From NCBI GenBank assembly GCA_030433295.1, contig JAUIMJ010000007.1, positions 1 to 35,465 on the forward strand: a DNA stretch of 35,465 nt. Direction: 5' to 3'. Each line of letters opens with the position of its first letter. Positions within the stretch are counted from its first letter, which is position 1. The position numbers and the translations under genes were made by a program. The notes beneath the pieces are model-generated. The model did not search any database and was not told the DNA's origin. It was given only the letters and a program-made list of their open reading frames with translations. The stretch is from a bacterium. GTDB lineage: Bacteria; Bdellovibrionota_C; UBA2361; SZUA-149. Of the stretch, positions 9,900-19,060 are shown piece by piece.

Positions 9900-11134
9900 T
9901 CCCGTTTCGCCTTTCTCGATGCAAAACGCCACCATTCAACTAGCTCAGTCGCGAGCTTGTCTGCGTCGAACCTACTACTCATCCTTTCAATAGCGGCACG
10001 CGATATCAATTCACGTCGCTCCGCGTCCTGCCTCAGCTCTGCAATCAGCTCGACCCACTTTCCCAACTCTCCGGCGGGCATAATAAACCCACTCTCCTGG
10101 TCCACAAGTATCTCCTCTACACCCGGAGTCGCGGTCGTTAAGCAAACACATCCGGCAGCGGCAGCCTCTTTGAGCACATTTGGCAGACGCTCGTTTTTAT
10201 ATACAGAATGCATGAGAAAATACTCCGCCTCTCCGAGGGCTTCTCCCAGCACCTCGTGAGAGACATGCCCAAGAAAGCAAATACTATTCGCCAAATCCCT
10301 CTCTTGAACCACTCTCTCAAATTCGGCACGCTTGGGGCCATCGCCAAAAATCTTAAGCTTCGTATCGGGGAATTTCTTAATCAGCGCTTCCGCAATTTCT
10401 ATCGCCTCACGTATCCCCTTTTCCGCCATAAGCCGCCCAGCCGCGACCAGCAGTCCGGGCACTTTTTTGCGCGGATAGAAAGCACGAAGTTCAACTCCTC
10501 GGCGTGATACAAAAATTCTCTCAGACGGAATACCTTTCGAGCTCACCTCATCTCGTGTCACCTCACCGAGGGTTCTCAGGCCATGACATCGCAAAGCAGA
10601 ATCAAAACTGATCGGCAACGCCAACTGCGTATCATATCCGGACAAGCTCATGAAAACCACCTGCTCCGGCAGGCGCTCAAGAAGTAACCAGGCAAGCATA
10701 GCCGGGGCATGTCCCCAGTATACTTGCACGATATCAACCGGATTACGCTCCAAACGCCTTACGAGATCAAAACAACGCAAGGACCAGAAAAGGTAGACTA
10801 AGGTTACCAGCGGTCGACGCCACCAGCCGCGTATCAGGCGAGACCAAAGGCGAAATACCAGCAGAGGATGGAGCACTGCATACCATGCCCCCCGAGCAAC
10901 ACTGGTAATGGAAGAGTAATCAACCGGGATCGACTCCACGCCCTGCTGTGCCGCGAGCCTGCTATGGCCCACGGGCCTTCGACGCAGACAGGCGACCTCT
11001 GCTTCGATACCAAGAGCACAAACAGCCTTAAGCTCTACTGAGAGGAATGCCTCAGATGATCGTGGGAATTCCATGGTCACGTATATGACCCGTTGCGGAC
11101 TGGAAGATTTTTCGGCAGGTGCGTTTACGTTCAT
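9896..11134 (-). CDS. Glycosyltransferase family 4 (WcaL-like)
   Basis: LLVAAGRLMAEKGIREAIEIAEAL, KIFGDGPKRAEFE, ERLPNVLKEAAAAGCVCLTTATPGVEEIL. Confidence 0.85.
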   Translation of the reverse strand: MNVNAPAEKSSSPQRVIYVTMEFPRSSEAFLSVELKAVCALGIEAEVACLRRRPVGHSRLAAQQGVESIPVDYSSITSVARGAWYAVLHPLLVFRLWSRLIRGWWRRPLVTLVYLFWSLRCFDLVRRLERNPVDIVQVYWGHAPAMLAWLLLERLPEQVVFMSLSGYDTQLALPISFDSALRCHGLRTLGEVTRDEVSSKGIPSERIFVSRRGVELRAFYPRKKVPGLLVAAGRLMAEKGIREAIEIAEALIKKFPDTKLKIFGDGPKRAEFERVVQERDLANSICFLGHVSHEVLGEALGEAEYFLMHSVYKNERLPNVLKEAAAAGCVCLTTATPGVEEILVDQESGFIMPAGELGKWVELIAELRQDAERRELISRAAIERMSSRFDADKLATELVEWWRFASRKAKRE

Positions 11135-11585
11135 CAGGCGTCGTGAAAGTGATAGTACCCTTACTTTATCTCGCTAACACGAAACGGTCGCAAGACAAAT
11201 CCCCGGCGCCATCTCGGGCGGAGAAACCTTCAATCCCTCGCTAAGCGGAGATGACCGGCAGCGCCTAAACATAGTAGAAACCGGGGTTTAGTTACCACAG
11301 AGCGCACAGCTGCTAATTGCTTTTTCGTACATGAGAATCCCATCTCTGTTTTGGACTATCATCAATACTCTCCCCAAGTGTCCCTGACACATGCGCGGAA
11401 AAGCAGAGCTAAATGCCAGCGCCGCCTGGTGTACACAGAAAATCTGAGCAACCTTTCATGTTGCAGGCACATTTTACCCGGTGCCATCGTTAGAAGAATA
11501 CAAAGAAGAAGACTTGAGGATACGGGCTCGAAAGGATAGTCTCCGAGAGGTTACATGCAACTCTCAGAAGCCGCCGGAATCCGGA

Positions 11586-12266
11586 ATGAACGTAAAATCA
11601 GTTTTTATTATCGTACCTGTTTTCAACGAGGCCCAGGTATTACCCGAAGTAATACGCTCCTTGAGAGAGAAGTTTCAAAACATCGTGGTTGTCGACGATG
11701 CATCCTCGGACGACTCAAACTCCATCGCTAAGCGTGAAGGTGCCACCGTGCTTCGACACATGATAAATCTAGGACAAGGCGCCGCACTGCAGACCGGTAT
11801 CGACTACTGCCTCGAGAACGGGGCGGAGTATATCATTACCTTTGACGGCGACGCTCAGCATAGCACGGAGGACCTTGAGAAGTTACTGGATCCACTCTTT
11901 CGTGGAGAAGCGGATTTCGCCCTTGGCTCTAGATTCCTGGGCGAGACTGAGGGAATGCCGAGATCTCGCAGCCTCCTCTTAAAACTAGCCCTGTGGTTTA
12001 CCCGGGTAACATCTGGACTTGCGATTACTGACACCCACAACGGCTTGAGAGCATTTTCAGCAAACGCGGCTCACCACCTCAATATCTCGTTTAACCGAAT
12101 GGCGCATGCAAGCCAGATTTTGGAGCAGATTGGGGAATCGGGGCTACGGTATTGTGAAATTCCGGTAACCATCCGCTACACCAACTACTCACTAAGCAAG
12201 GGTCAGCGCAATCGGGCGATTTTTTCGGTGTTATGGGAATACTGGAGCGGAAAGCTACTCAAGTAA
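11586..12266 (+). CDS. Glycosyltransferase family 2, dolichol-phosphate mannosyltransferase (DPM1)-like
   Basis: MNVKSVFIIVPVFNEAQVLPEVIRSL...IVVVDDASSDDSNSIAKREGATVLRHMINLGQGAALQTGIDYCLENGAEYIITFDGDAQH...ALGSRFLG. Confidence 0.9.
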   Translation: MNVKSVFIIVPVFNEAQVLPEVIRSLREKFQNIVVVDDASSDDSNSIAKREGATVLRHMINLGQGAALQTGIDYCLENGAEYIITFDGDAQHSTEDLEKLLDPLFRGEADFALGSRFLGETEGMPRSRSLLLKLALWFTRVTSGLAITDTHNGLRAFSANAAHHLNISFNRMAHASQILEQIGESGLRYCEIPVTIRYTNYSLSKGQRNRAIFSVLWEYWSGKLLK

Positions 12267-12402
12267 CGATGCTCTGGCCAGGCAAGTCGGAACCACAGAT
12301 TGTGACATCGATGATAGTAGAGTATCGGCGATACCCTTTATGGAAAAGCCAAATGCCGGGGAATGACCAAAGCAGGTCCCCTAGAGTGCGAGACTACCTC
12401 AA

Positions 12403-13101
12403 ATGAGTGATTATTTTTTACCCAGAGATTACTGCCCCAACCCGCCAATAGCTCACGGAGGAGAGCCCTACTGGACCGAACCCAGAATCAAATTGAGTCA
12501 TAGATATCAGTACCACGTATACCAGCTCGCTGCGGCGATAGCTTCGAGAGAATCACGCTTTTCCATTGCTGACGTCGGCTGTGGTCCGGCAACTAAGCTA
12601 CTGCACTTCTTTGGCGAAAAGTACGAATTGTACGGCTTTGACCTGCCCGAATCCATTCAGATATGCAAGCAACGACACGAGCGAGGTGTGTTTTCCGAAG
12701 TGGATTTTGACGGTGCCGTCAATAGCGACGGATTACAGAAGAAGTTCGAACTTATCATTTGCGCCGATATTATTGAGCACCTGGCAAACCCCGCCTATCT
12801 GATCGACTTCATTCGTGACATTGCGGCCCCGGACGCAAAGATTCTCTGGAGCACTCCCAACAGAAACAGACTTTACGCCTCCGAGACACTCTCACCAGCA
12901 AATCCTGCACACGTAAGAGAGTGGTCCGATAGTGAGTTTAAACAATTCGTCGAGTCCTTTGGCTTTACCGTCCTACAACAATTGCACTTTCCGATTATGC
13001 GGCTTGGCTTTGATCTCTATTCAATTCAGAATCTGGCAATGAGAATTTCAGATAGCGAACGTGCGAACCCCAATCAACTCCTCGTATGCCAATACGAATA
13101 G
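12403..13101 (+). CDS. Class I SAM-dependent methyltransferase
   Basis: SIADVGCGPATKLLHFFGEKYELYGFDLPESI...FELIICADIIEHLANPAYLIDFIRDI. Confidence 0.85.
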   Translation: MSDYFLPRDYCPNPPIAHGGEPYWTEPRIKLSHRYQYHVYQLAAAIASRESRFSIADVGCGPATKLLHFFGEKYELYGFDLPESIQICKQRHERGVFSEVDFDGAVNSDGLQKKFELIICADIIEHLANPAYLIDFIRDIAAPDAKILWSTPNRNRLYASETLSPANPAHVREWSDSEFKQFVESFGFTVLQQLHFPIMRLGFDLYSIQNLAMRISDSERANPNQLLVCQYE

Positions 13102-13225
13102 CCCCGTCACTCCCGAAGAGAGAGTGCATCTCTTTCAACAGAGCCTCTCAAACAAACGAGACAGAGCAAGACAAATTGCGGGCCTAGAAACCAAACACCC
13201 ACAAGGAAAGGCAATCCTTATCTAA

Positions 13226-14179
13226 CTAGGAAATCTTTGAGCGCAGTAGGGTTATTGTAGGTCCTTTGATAATTTCATAGGGCGATTTCAGAAAGGGATC
13301 TGCGATTTCTGCGAGCCTTCTTGGACTAATCGGGCGATCGTATTTTGGACTCAATGCATCAAAGGTGTCGTGGATACCGTATTCAATTATGTATTGGTCA
13401 CTCTTTCCACTGAATTTATCAATATGCCGGTAATTCAGAAACGGAACGCCAACCCAGGCAATATACCGCGTGAATAAATTCTTGTTTAGAAGGTTTGTAA
13501 AATGAAACGCAGGTTTTGCGTATAGGCCAATCAAGCGATAAAGAGAATCTGAATCCATCCGCTTGGTCAACGGACGTAGAAAATACTTCCAGCGAAACAT
13601 CTGAAAAAAGGTTTTTGCGTAAGAATGAATAAACACCGCTCCACCTGGCCGAAGGTGCTTTAGAATACTTTTTACGGTCTCTTCGGGATCCGGAGTGTGT
13701 TGCAAAACGCGATGACAAAAAACAACGTCAAAACACTCTTTCTTGAAGGGAAGCGAAGTGATATCGGCCTGAACGAACTGAACACGAGGGTGATTCACGT
13801 TCTTAGCAGCCACATCGACCCCCGCAAGGTCCACCGAGATCACATTCGCGCCCAGCGAGAGTAGTACTTCTGTATCGGCTCCTGCACCACAGCCGCACTC
13901 GAGTACCGTTTTACCTTCGAAAAAGTTTGCAGGCCAGTTTGTTCGACGGAGAATGGTGTTACGTCGGTCTTCCGTGCCATTGACCGAATCGAGCTGGAGA
14001 GTTGCGTGCTTTTCTCTGAGCAAAGAAAAGTTCCCGCTGGAGTAGGAAACATCAGGGGAGAACCTCGGTATACCCCCTACGACCTTAACGCCCTTCTCAA
14101 GTGACTTCGACTCGCCATCAACAAACACGGGGCTGTGTCCATCCAGTTCAAAGTACGAAGAAAAATGCTTATTAATCAT
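13226..14179 (-). CDS. Class I SAM-dependent methyltransferase (Methyltransf_11-like) with N-terminal Trm112-like segment
   Basis: GKTVLECGCGAGADTEVLLSLGANVISVDLAG...LPFKKECFDVVFCHRVLQHTPDPEETVKSILKHLRPGG. Confidence 0.87.
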   Translation of the reverse strand: MINKHFSSYFELDGHSPVFVDGESKSLEKGVKVVGGIPRFSPDVSYSSGNFSLLREKHATLQLDSVNGTEDRRNTILRRTNWPANFFEGKTVLECGCGAGADTEVLLSLGANVISVDLAGVDVAAKNVNHPRVQFVQADITSLPFKKECFDVVFCHRVLQHTPDPEETVKSILKHLRPGGAVFIHSYAKTFFQMFRWKYFLRPLTKRMDSDSLYRLIGLYAKPAFHFTNLLNKNLFTRYIAWVGVPFLNYRHIDKFSGKSDQYIIEYGIHDTFDALSPKYDRPISPRRLAEIADPFLKSPYEIIKGPTITLLRSKIS

Positions 14180-14526
14180 ATGACTGAGGAGCTAGGGAGC
14201 TTAATTTCACACCTGACGAGGATGAATACCGTAATACCCCCCTAACGGCAAGATACATAACGATACGACTCAAACACGCATTACATGTTTTTCGATAACT
14301 CTAGTAGACAACTTCCCTAGTATAATCGACGATACGACAGGTATGGTGATTACAAAATAGCCGAAAAGATTTTGCGGCAATACGGGTGTACGCAGAAGCG
14401 GAAACAGCGATCATGCAAATCAGAAACAAATACTATCCCGTATCCCCCTGTAGTATTCTATGCTCGTCATAGGGCTCAGGTCTGCTTGGCCCTGCGTTTA
14501 GCAAATATAACCGGTAGCGTTGTCAA

Positions 14527-14892
14527 ATGAACACATTCCAGTCCACGGCGATAATCTTACTGATAGGTCTTCTCCTTTGGATCCTTAGAAACCTCAGGCG
14601 CGGCAAAACCCCTCCCCTCACAGCATTTGCATGGATGGGTCTGACCGTTTTGGCCATGTTTACCATTTTAAATCCGGAGACCACCGTAACCCTGGCGGCT
14701 ATACTCGGTATCGGTCGTGGTTCTGACCTGGTGTTTTACATTGCCATCGTCGGCGGATTTGTCGGGTTCTATGCTTGCTACATACAATTTAGAAGACTTG
14801 AATCTAAGCTCACAATACTCATTCGACAACTTGCTCTACAGGAAGAAAAATTGAGTTCTGCAGTGGCTGAGCTACAGTCGAAACAAGGCTAA
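14527..14892 (+). CDS. DUF2304 family small membrane protein
   Basis: 121 aa; STAIILLIGLLLWILRNLRRGKTPPLTAFAWMGLTVLAMFTILNPETTVTLAAILGIGRGSDLVFYIAIVGGFVGFYACYIQFRRLESKLTILIRQLAL. Confidence 0.82.
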   Translation: MNTFQSTAIILLIGLLLWILRNLRRGKTPPLTAFAWMGLTVLAMFTILNPETTVTLAAILGIGRGSDLVFYIAIVGGFVGFYACYIQFRRLESKLTILIRQLALQEEKLSSAVAELQSKQG

Positions 14893-15000
14893 CAAAAGGT
14901 ACTTCGAAGGAGTCAGGCAAAACTTGGAATTCGGGCATACGTGGTGGCACGGCCTGACCCGTAAACAAAAACGTGCGTTACGCAAAGCAAGAAAGGTCGC

Positions 15001-16395
15001 ATGTTATTTACCAGCTCAACCTTCCTTCTTTTCTTTCTGCTCACTACAATTTCGTATTGGCTCTTACCGACAAAGCGGAGTCAGAACATTCTTCTCCTGT
15101 GTGGCAGTTACCTTTTCTATGGTTGGATTCATCCATGGTATTGCATTCTAATTGCATCATCGACCCTGCTTGACTATGTCGCCGGGAAGAAGATAGCAGC
15201 CTCAAGCAAGCAGGGGGTAAGAAAAGTATGGCTTCTGTCTAGTATTGCATGGAACCTTTCGCTACTTGGATTCTTTAAATACTGCAACTTCTTCCTCGAC
15301 TCCCTCAACGACATCTCCAGCACCCTCGGCCACAGTGTTCAATTCCAGCTCTTACCAATAGTGTTACCCGTCGGTATTTCGTTCTATACCTTTCAGACGT
15401 TGAGCTACACGATTGACATATACAGAAAGCAGTTAGAGCCAAGAGAAAGTCTTGTTGATTTCGCCCTTTTCGTCTCCTTTTTCCCTCAGCTCGTCGCCGG
15501 CCCCATTGAGAGAGCCAGACGTTTCCTACCACAGATAGAATCACCCCGAAGCATCCATCCTGAGCAGGTCATACAGGCGACATCCCTAATGCTGAGGGGG
15601 TTTTTCAAAAAGCTCGTTGTTGCTGATAATGTGGCAGTTTTCGCAGACCAGATCTTTTCCCTCAGGCAGCCATCGATGCTCCTCCTTGCAGCCGGAACGC
15701 TTGCCTTCAGTGTTCAGATTCTCGCCGACTTTTCAGGTTACACGGATATCGCGAGAGGTGCCGCCCGGCTACTGGGCTTCGACCTTGTCGTAAACTTCAG
15801 ACAACCATACCTCGCCGTGACCCCTTCGGATTTCTGGCGCCGATGGCATATCTCTTTCTCAAGCTGGATACGAGACTATGTTTACATTCCCCTGGGCGGC
15901 TCACGTGTCGGCAAAGGTCTGCCGTTTGCAAGGGTAATCATTCTCACTATGGGAATTAGCGGGCTCTGGCATGGGGCCGCGTGGAATTTTGTCGTCTGGG
16001 GCTTGTATCACGGGGCGCTTCTCTATTGCTACCACGTGATGGGGTTTGGCGGTGCGTGGAGGCCACAGAGTGCTCCCGCAACGCTGTTCGCCTGGCTACT
16101 GATGTGCGTGTTTACCTTATTTGGCTGGAGTATATTTCGAACTTCATCGCTATCCTGGCTCTCTCGGGTCCTGAGCGAGGGCACGTGTATTGGCTCTGAA
16201 GAACAATATTTGATTGCGATTCATGTCATAGTGCTGACAGCACTCTACTCGCTCCCTTTGCTGCTGAAATGTTACATCGATCACTACGAACCAAGGAATA
16301 AAGTCCTCCAGGCGCTATGGGATAGCGCCGCATTCCTACTCCTGCTTGTGTTTGCAAAAGAAGCCTCTAAAAACTTTATCTACTTTCAGTTTTAG
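15001..16395 (+). CDS. MBOAT family O-acyltransferase (AlgI-like)
   Basis: MLFTSSTFLLFFLLTTISYWLLP...LLLCGSYLFYGW...FPQLVAGPIERA...DFSGYTDIARGAARLLGFDLVVNFRQPYLAVTPSDFWRRWHISFSSWIRDYVYIPLGGSR...GLWHGAAWNFVVWGLYHG. Confidence 0.95.
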   Translation: MLFTSSTFLLFFLLTTISYWLLPTKRSQNILLLCGSYLFYGWIHPWYCILIASSTLLDYVAGKKIAASSKQGVRKVWLLSSIAWNLSLLGFFKYCNFFLDSLNDISSTLGHSVQFQLLPIVLPVGISFYTFQTLSYTIDIYRKQLEPRESLVDFALFVSFFPQLVAGPIERARRFLPQIESPRSIHPEQVIQATSLMLRGFFKKLVVADNVAVFADQIFSLRQPSMLLLAAGTLAFSVQILADFSGYTDIARGAARLLGFDLVVNFRQPYLAVTPSDFWRRWHISFSSWIRDYVYIPLGGSRVGKGLPFARVIILTMGISGLWHGAAWNFVVWGLYHGALLYCYHVMGFGGAWRPQSAPATLFAWLLMCVFTLFGWSIFRTSSLSWLSRVLSEGTCIGSEEQYLIAIHVIVLTALYSLPLLLKCYIDHYEPRNKVLQALWDSAAFLLLLVFAKEASKNFIYFQF

Positions 16396-16397
16396 TT

Positions 16398-17465
16398 ATG
16401 ACTAAAAAAGACTATTTTTTCGGGCCGGGCATATTCTTCTTCACCGTCGTATCCTGCCTCGCCCTTTTTGGTCACGGGAGTCACTGGATACCAAGTGGCG
16501 CTCTTCTGGATACAACGATACAGGAGATACAAAAGGCAAACGCTCAAATCATACTGATCGGAAACTCAATCCTCGATCATGCAATTGATGAAAACATAGT
16601 AAGCGAAGAACTGGGTTGCACTACATACAAACATGCCGTTCCTGGATCGGCGTCTGCTTCCTGGCATTTGTCCACAAAAAACATTTTGCCAAAGCTGTCC
16701 CAAAAACCGGAATGGGTAATTGTTTTTTTTCGTGACGATTATCTCAGCAAGCCTCGCTACCGAGTGTACGATTATTATTACAAAAAACTTCTCCTCCTTA
16801 CCCATACTCCCGAGCCACTGCTGGAACAGCTCGCATACCAGCAGACCGAGAGTCCGCTGGCAGATCTCCTGTACAGAAACCTGGGCTTTTTCAGGAAGAG
16901 AAGAGGGTTTAGGAACAGTTTTGAAAACTACGCCAAGTATGTGAGCAACTATCTCGCAGACTCCAACATTTCGATCCGAAAGGCTTCGAGTCGTGTATTT
17001 GCCAGAGTTAACATGGACCCCGAGCTACTCCAGGAAAAAACTACCGCAGCTGAGCGGCATGCCGAAGCAGACCAGAGCGTTTTTCAAAATCAGCGTGATA
17101 CAACGTTTCTCCCAGCTATTATTTCTAATATTACATCTCAGGGCAGCCGCCCCATTTTCGTTCGCCTGATGCGGCGAAGAGATGGGAAGAAGGAACCCCA
17201 AGCGGCCTGGCTGATACAGTACATGAACGAGCTGAAACAATACCTGGACGCTCAGGGCATCCCGCTTATTGATTTAAGCTCTGTGCCAGGTATCTCGGAG
17301 GAACTTTTTACGGATGGCGACCATCTGCGTATTCCGGATGGACGAAGGATAGTCAGCTCTGAGTTCGCACGACGTCTGCTTCCACTGCTTGAAAATGGCG
17401 TTCATTGCCGGAGTGGGGCGCGAGTCTATCCAAACACCACACCCACAATAAACTCAGCCAACTGA
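16398..17465 (+). CDS. SGNH-hydrolase-like MBOAT partner protein (AlgX/DltD-like role)
   Basis: N-terminal TM, IILIGNSILDHAID (GNS block), C-terminal DGDHLRIPDGRRIV; starts immediately after the MBOAT gene. Confidence 0.72.
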   Translation: MTKKDYFFGPGIFFFTVVSCLALFGHGSHWIPSGALLDTTIQEIQKANAQIILIGNSILDHAIDENIVSEELGCTTYKHAVPGSASASWHLSTKNILPKLSQKPEWVIVFFRDDYLSKPRYRVYDYYYKKLLLLTHTPEPLLEQLAYQQTESPLADLLYRNLGFFRKRRGFRNSFENYAKYVSNYLADSNISIRKASSRVFARVNMDPELLQEKTTAAERHAEADQSVFQNQRDTTFLPAIISNITSQGSRPIFVRLMRRRDGKKEPQAAWLIQYMNELKQYLDAQGIPLIDLSSVPGISEELFTDGDHLRIPDGRRIVSSEFARRLLPLLENGVHCRSGARVYPNTTPTINSAN

Positions 17466-18370
17466 GCAAGAAACGGCAAGAGCAAAAGACAAATCCCCGT
17501 GCTCCCCATCACCAGGATCGCCGCAAGTGAAGACCGTCCCTCGAAGAGGGCCGATATCGTAATCGTGTTGGTCCCCAGGGGCATAAACGCGGCAATTACA
17601 AAAAGTCGGATATGATCGTCGCTTAGGGTGCAGCCAAGAAACATGAAGGTCGAAACAACCAGTAAAAACACTGCCGGCATGATAAGAAGCTTGGCGAGCA
17701 GGGCACAGAAGATAGCTCGCCTATCAAATTCGGGAGTGCGCACCGTGCCAAGAGCAATTCCGATTATCAGGAGACCAATCATACTATAGGCCCCTCGAGA
17801 CATCAGGCTCAGGGGAACGAGAAAGTCCGGAAATGGCACACGGAAGTAGTTCAGCGTCAGAGCGAGCAATGCTCCGTATAGAATCGGCAAATGAAGTAGT
17901 CGTCGCAGTGAGTCACGCGGGGTGTATTCCGTGCGCGCAGCAATATAGAATCCGTAGGTAAAAACTGAAAACGCAACGCCCAGGGTGAGCATGACGAATT
18001 CTGCGACAAGTTGGTCACCGTAGAGAGCGATAACAACGGGAACACCAAAGTAGCCGAAGTTCGGAGTTGAAGTTCCCAGGGAAAGCAGATTGGCTCGGGT
18101 GTCGCGCAGGAAAAAACCTGAGAGACGGTAAACGAGAATCGCCGAGGTGACACAGCTTAAGGTCACCATCACTGTAAATACAAGTGAGGGAAAGGAAAGT
18201 TTACCCTTAAACAACTCGAGGAACACAAAGAGCGGGGTAACGAGATACACTAGCAAATTTGCCAGGTCCTTCAGAGATACCGGCTTGAATCGGCCAAGTA
18301 GAAATCCCAAAACGATGCAAATAAGCAGCGAAGAAAAACGGGTGTATACGGGAAGAATTTCGCTAAGCAC
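17426..18370 (-). CDS. AEC family (auxin efflux carrier-like) transporter
   Basis: LLICIVLGFLLGRFKPVSLKDLANLLVYLVTPLFVFLELFKG...; ten-helix hydrophobicity; FIVGVVFG C-terminus. Confidence 0.85.
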   Translation of the reverse strand: MLSEILPVYTRFSSLLICIVLGFLLGRFKPVSLKDLANLLVYLVTPLFVFLELFKGKLSFPSLVFTVMVTLSCVTSAILVYRLSGFFLRDTRANLLSLGTSTPNFGYFGVPVVIALYGDQLVAEFVMLTLGVAFSVFTYGFYIAARTEYTPRDSLRRLLHLPILYGALLALTLNYFRVPFPDFLVPLSLMSRGAYSMIGLLIIGIALGTVRTPEFDRRAIFCALLAKLLIMPAVFLLVVSTFMFLGCTLSDDHIRLFVIAAFMPLGTNTITISALFEGRSSLAAILVMGSTGICLLLLPFLAQLAEFIVGVVFG

Positions 18371-18480
18371 CAGAACTCCTAAACATATCCATTAGCAACA
18401 CACAGCTGTCACATTACGACCGAGCTATCGGGGCCATAAGAATCAAGCCCCGAAGAATCCGGCCGGACCCTTGAGCAATA

Positions 18481-18750
18481 CTACTCTCTTCTGAGCTCAA
18501 CTACCTTCTCCCGAGAACTGCTGCCCTTTACAATTTCCAGTCTCGATTTGGGTAGCCCAAGAAACTTTGCGAGCACCTTGATAACGGCTCGGTTTGCAGC
18601 GCCGCCGTCGGGTGGAGCCGTCACCCAAACGCGTATGCGCCTCCCCCCGTCTTCACCCTGTTCTTCGACAACCCTGTTTGAAGATGACCCGGGCGTAACC
18701 CGAACAGGGATCCTCTCCGGAGTTGCGGTATCAGTCCGCCTAGATGTCAG
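18481..18750 (-). CDS. DUF167/YggU family protein with no canonical start codon
   Basis: Hand translation: TSRRTDTATPERIPVRVTPGSSSNRVVEEQGEDGGRRIRVWVTAPPDGGAANRAVIKVLAKFLGLPKSRLEIVKGSSSREKVVELRRE*. Frame is open from an in-frame TGA at 18760-18762 and has no ATG/GTG/TTG before the conserved region; a CTG lies at 18748-18750. Confidence 0.78.
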   Translation of the reverse strand: MTSRRTDTATPERIPVRVTPGSSSNRVVEEQGEDGGRRIRVWVTAPPDGGAANRAVIKVLAKFLGLPKSRLEIVKGSSSREKVVELRRE

Positions 18751-19060
18751 AGTCCTGCCTCAGTTGAAGCAAAATGCTCTTGCAATCGGGATGCACGTTT
18801 CAATGGTCTGATGAAATTGATGATTAAAATAAACAGTCGATGAAATAATTGCCTTGAACTTGTATTTTTCCAGAAAATACGTAGAGTAATTTAGTAAGTA
18901 AAGGCCTCCAAAAATCGTCTAATCCTGGGGGCATTGTGGGTTTCAGTCAACAGCTGCAAGCCACAGAAGTAAGGCCCGGGAAAGACGTACACAAAGGCTG
19001 TAGTACAATATTCGCTTTTCAAGAATTACCAAGTTCTGCTTCGGGAGTTAGTAGACCACG

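Noticed and set aside
14924-15151. 75-aa ORF (MEFGHTWWHGLTRKQKRALRKARKVAC...) overlapping the MBOAT start, considered as a small MBOAT-associated protein
   Set aside because: TTG start, most of it is out of frame within the MBOAT gene, and no family recognised; only the first ~25 residues lie outside the MBOAT CDS.
18429-18452. Inverted repeat CGGGGC-N12-GCCCCG between the DUF167 and AEC genes
   Set aside because: Short 6-bp stem with a 12-nt loop and no T-tract; may be chance or a weak hairpin, not reported as a terminator.
18840-19060. Sigma-54-type promoter upstream of the PEP-CTERM peroxidase (expected for PrsK/PrsR control)
   Set aside because: No convincing TGGCAC-N5-TTGC match was found by eye.
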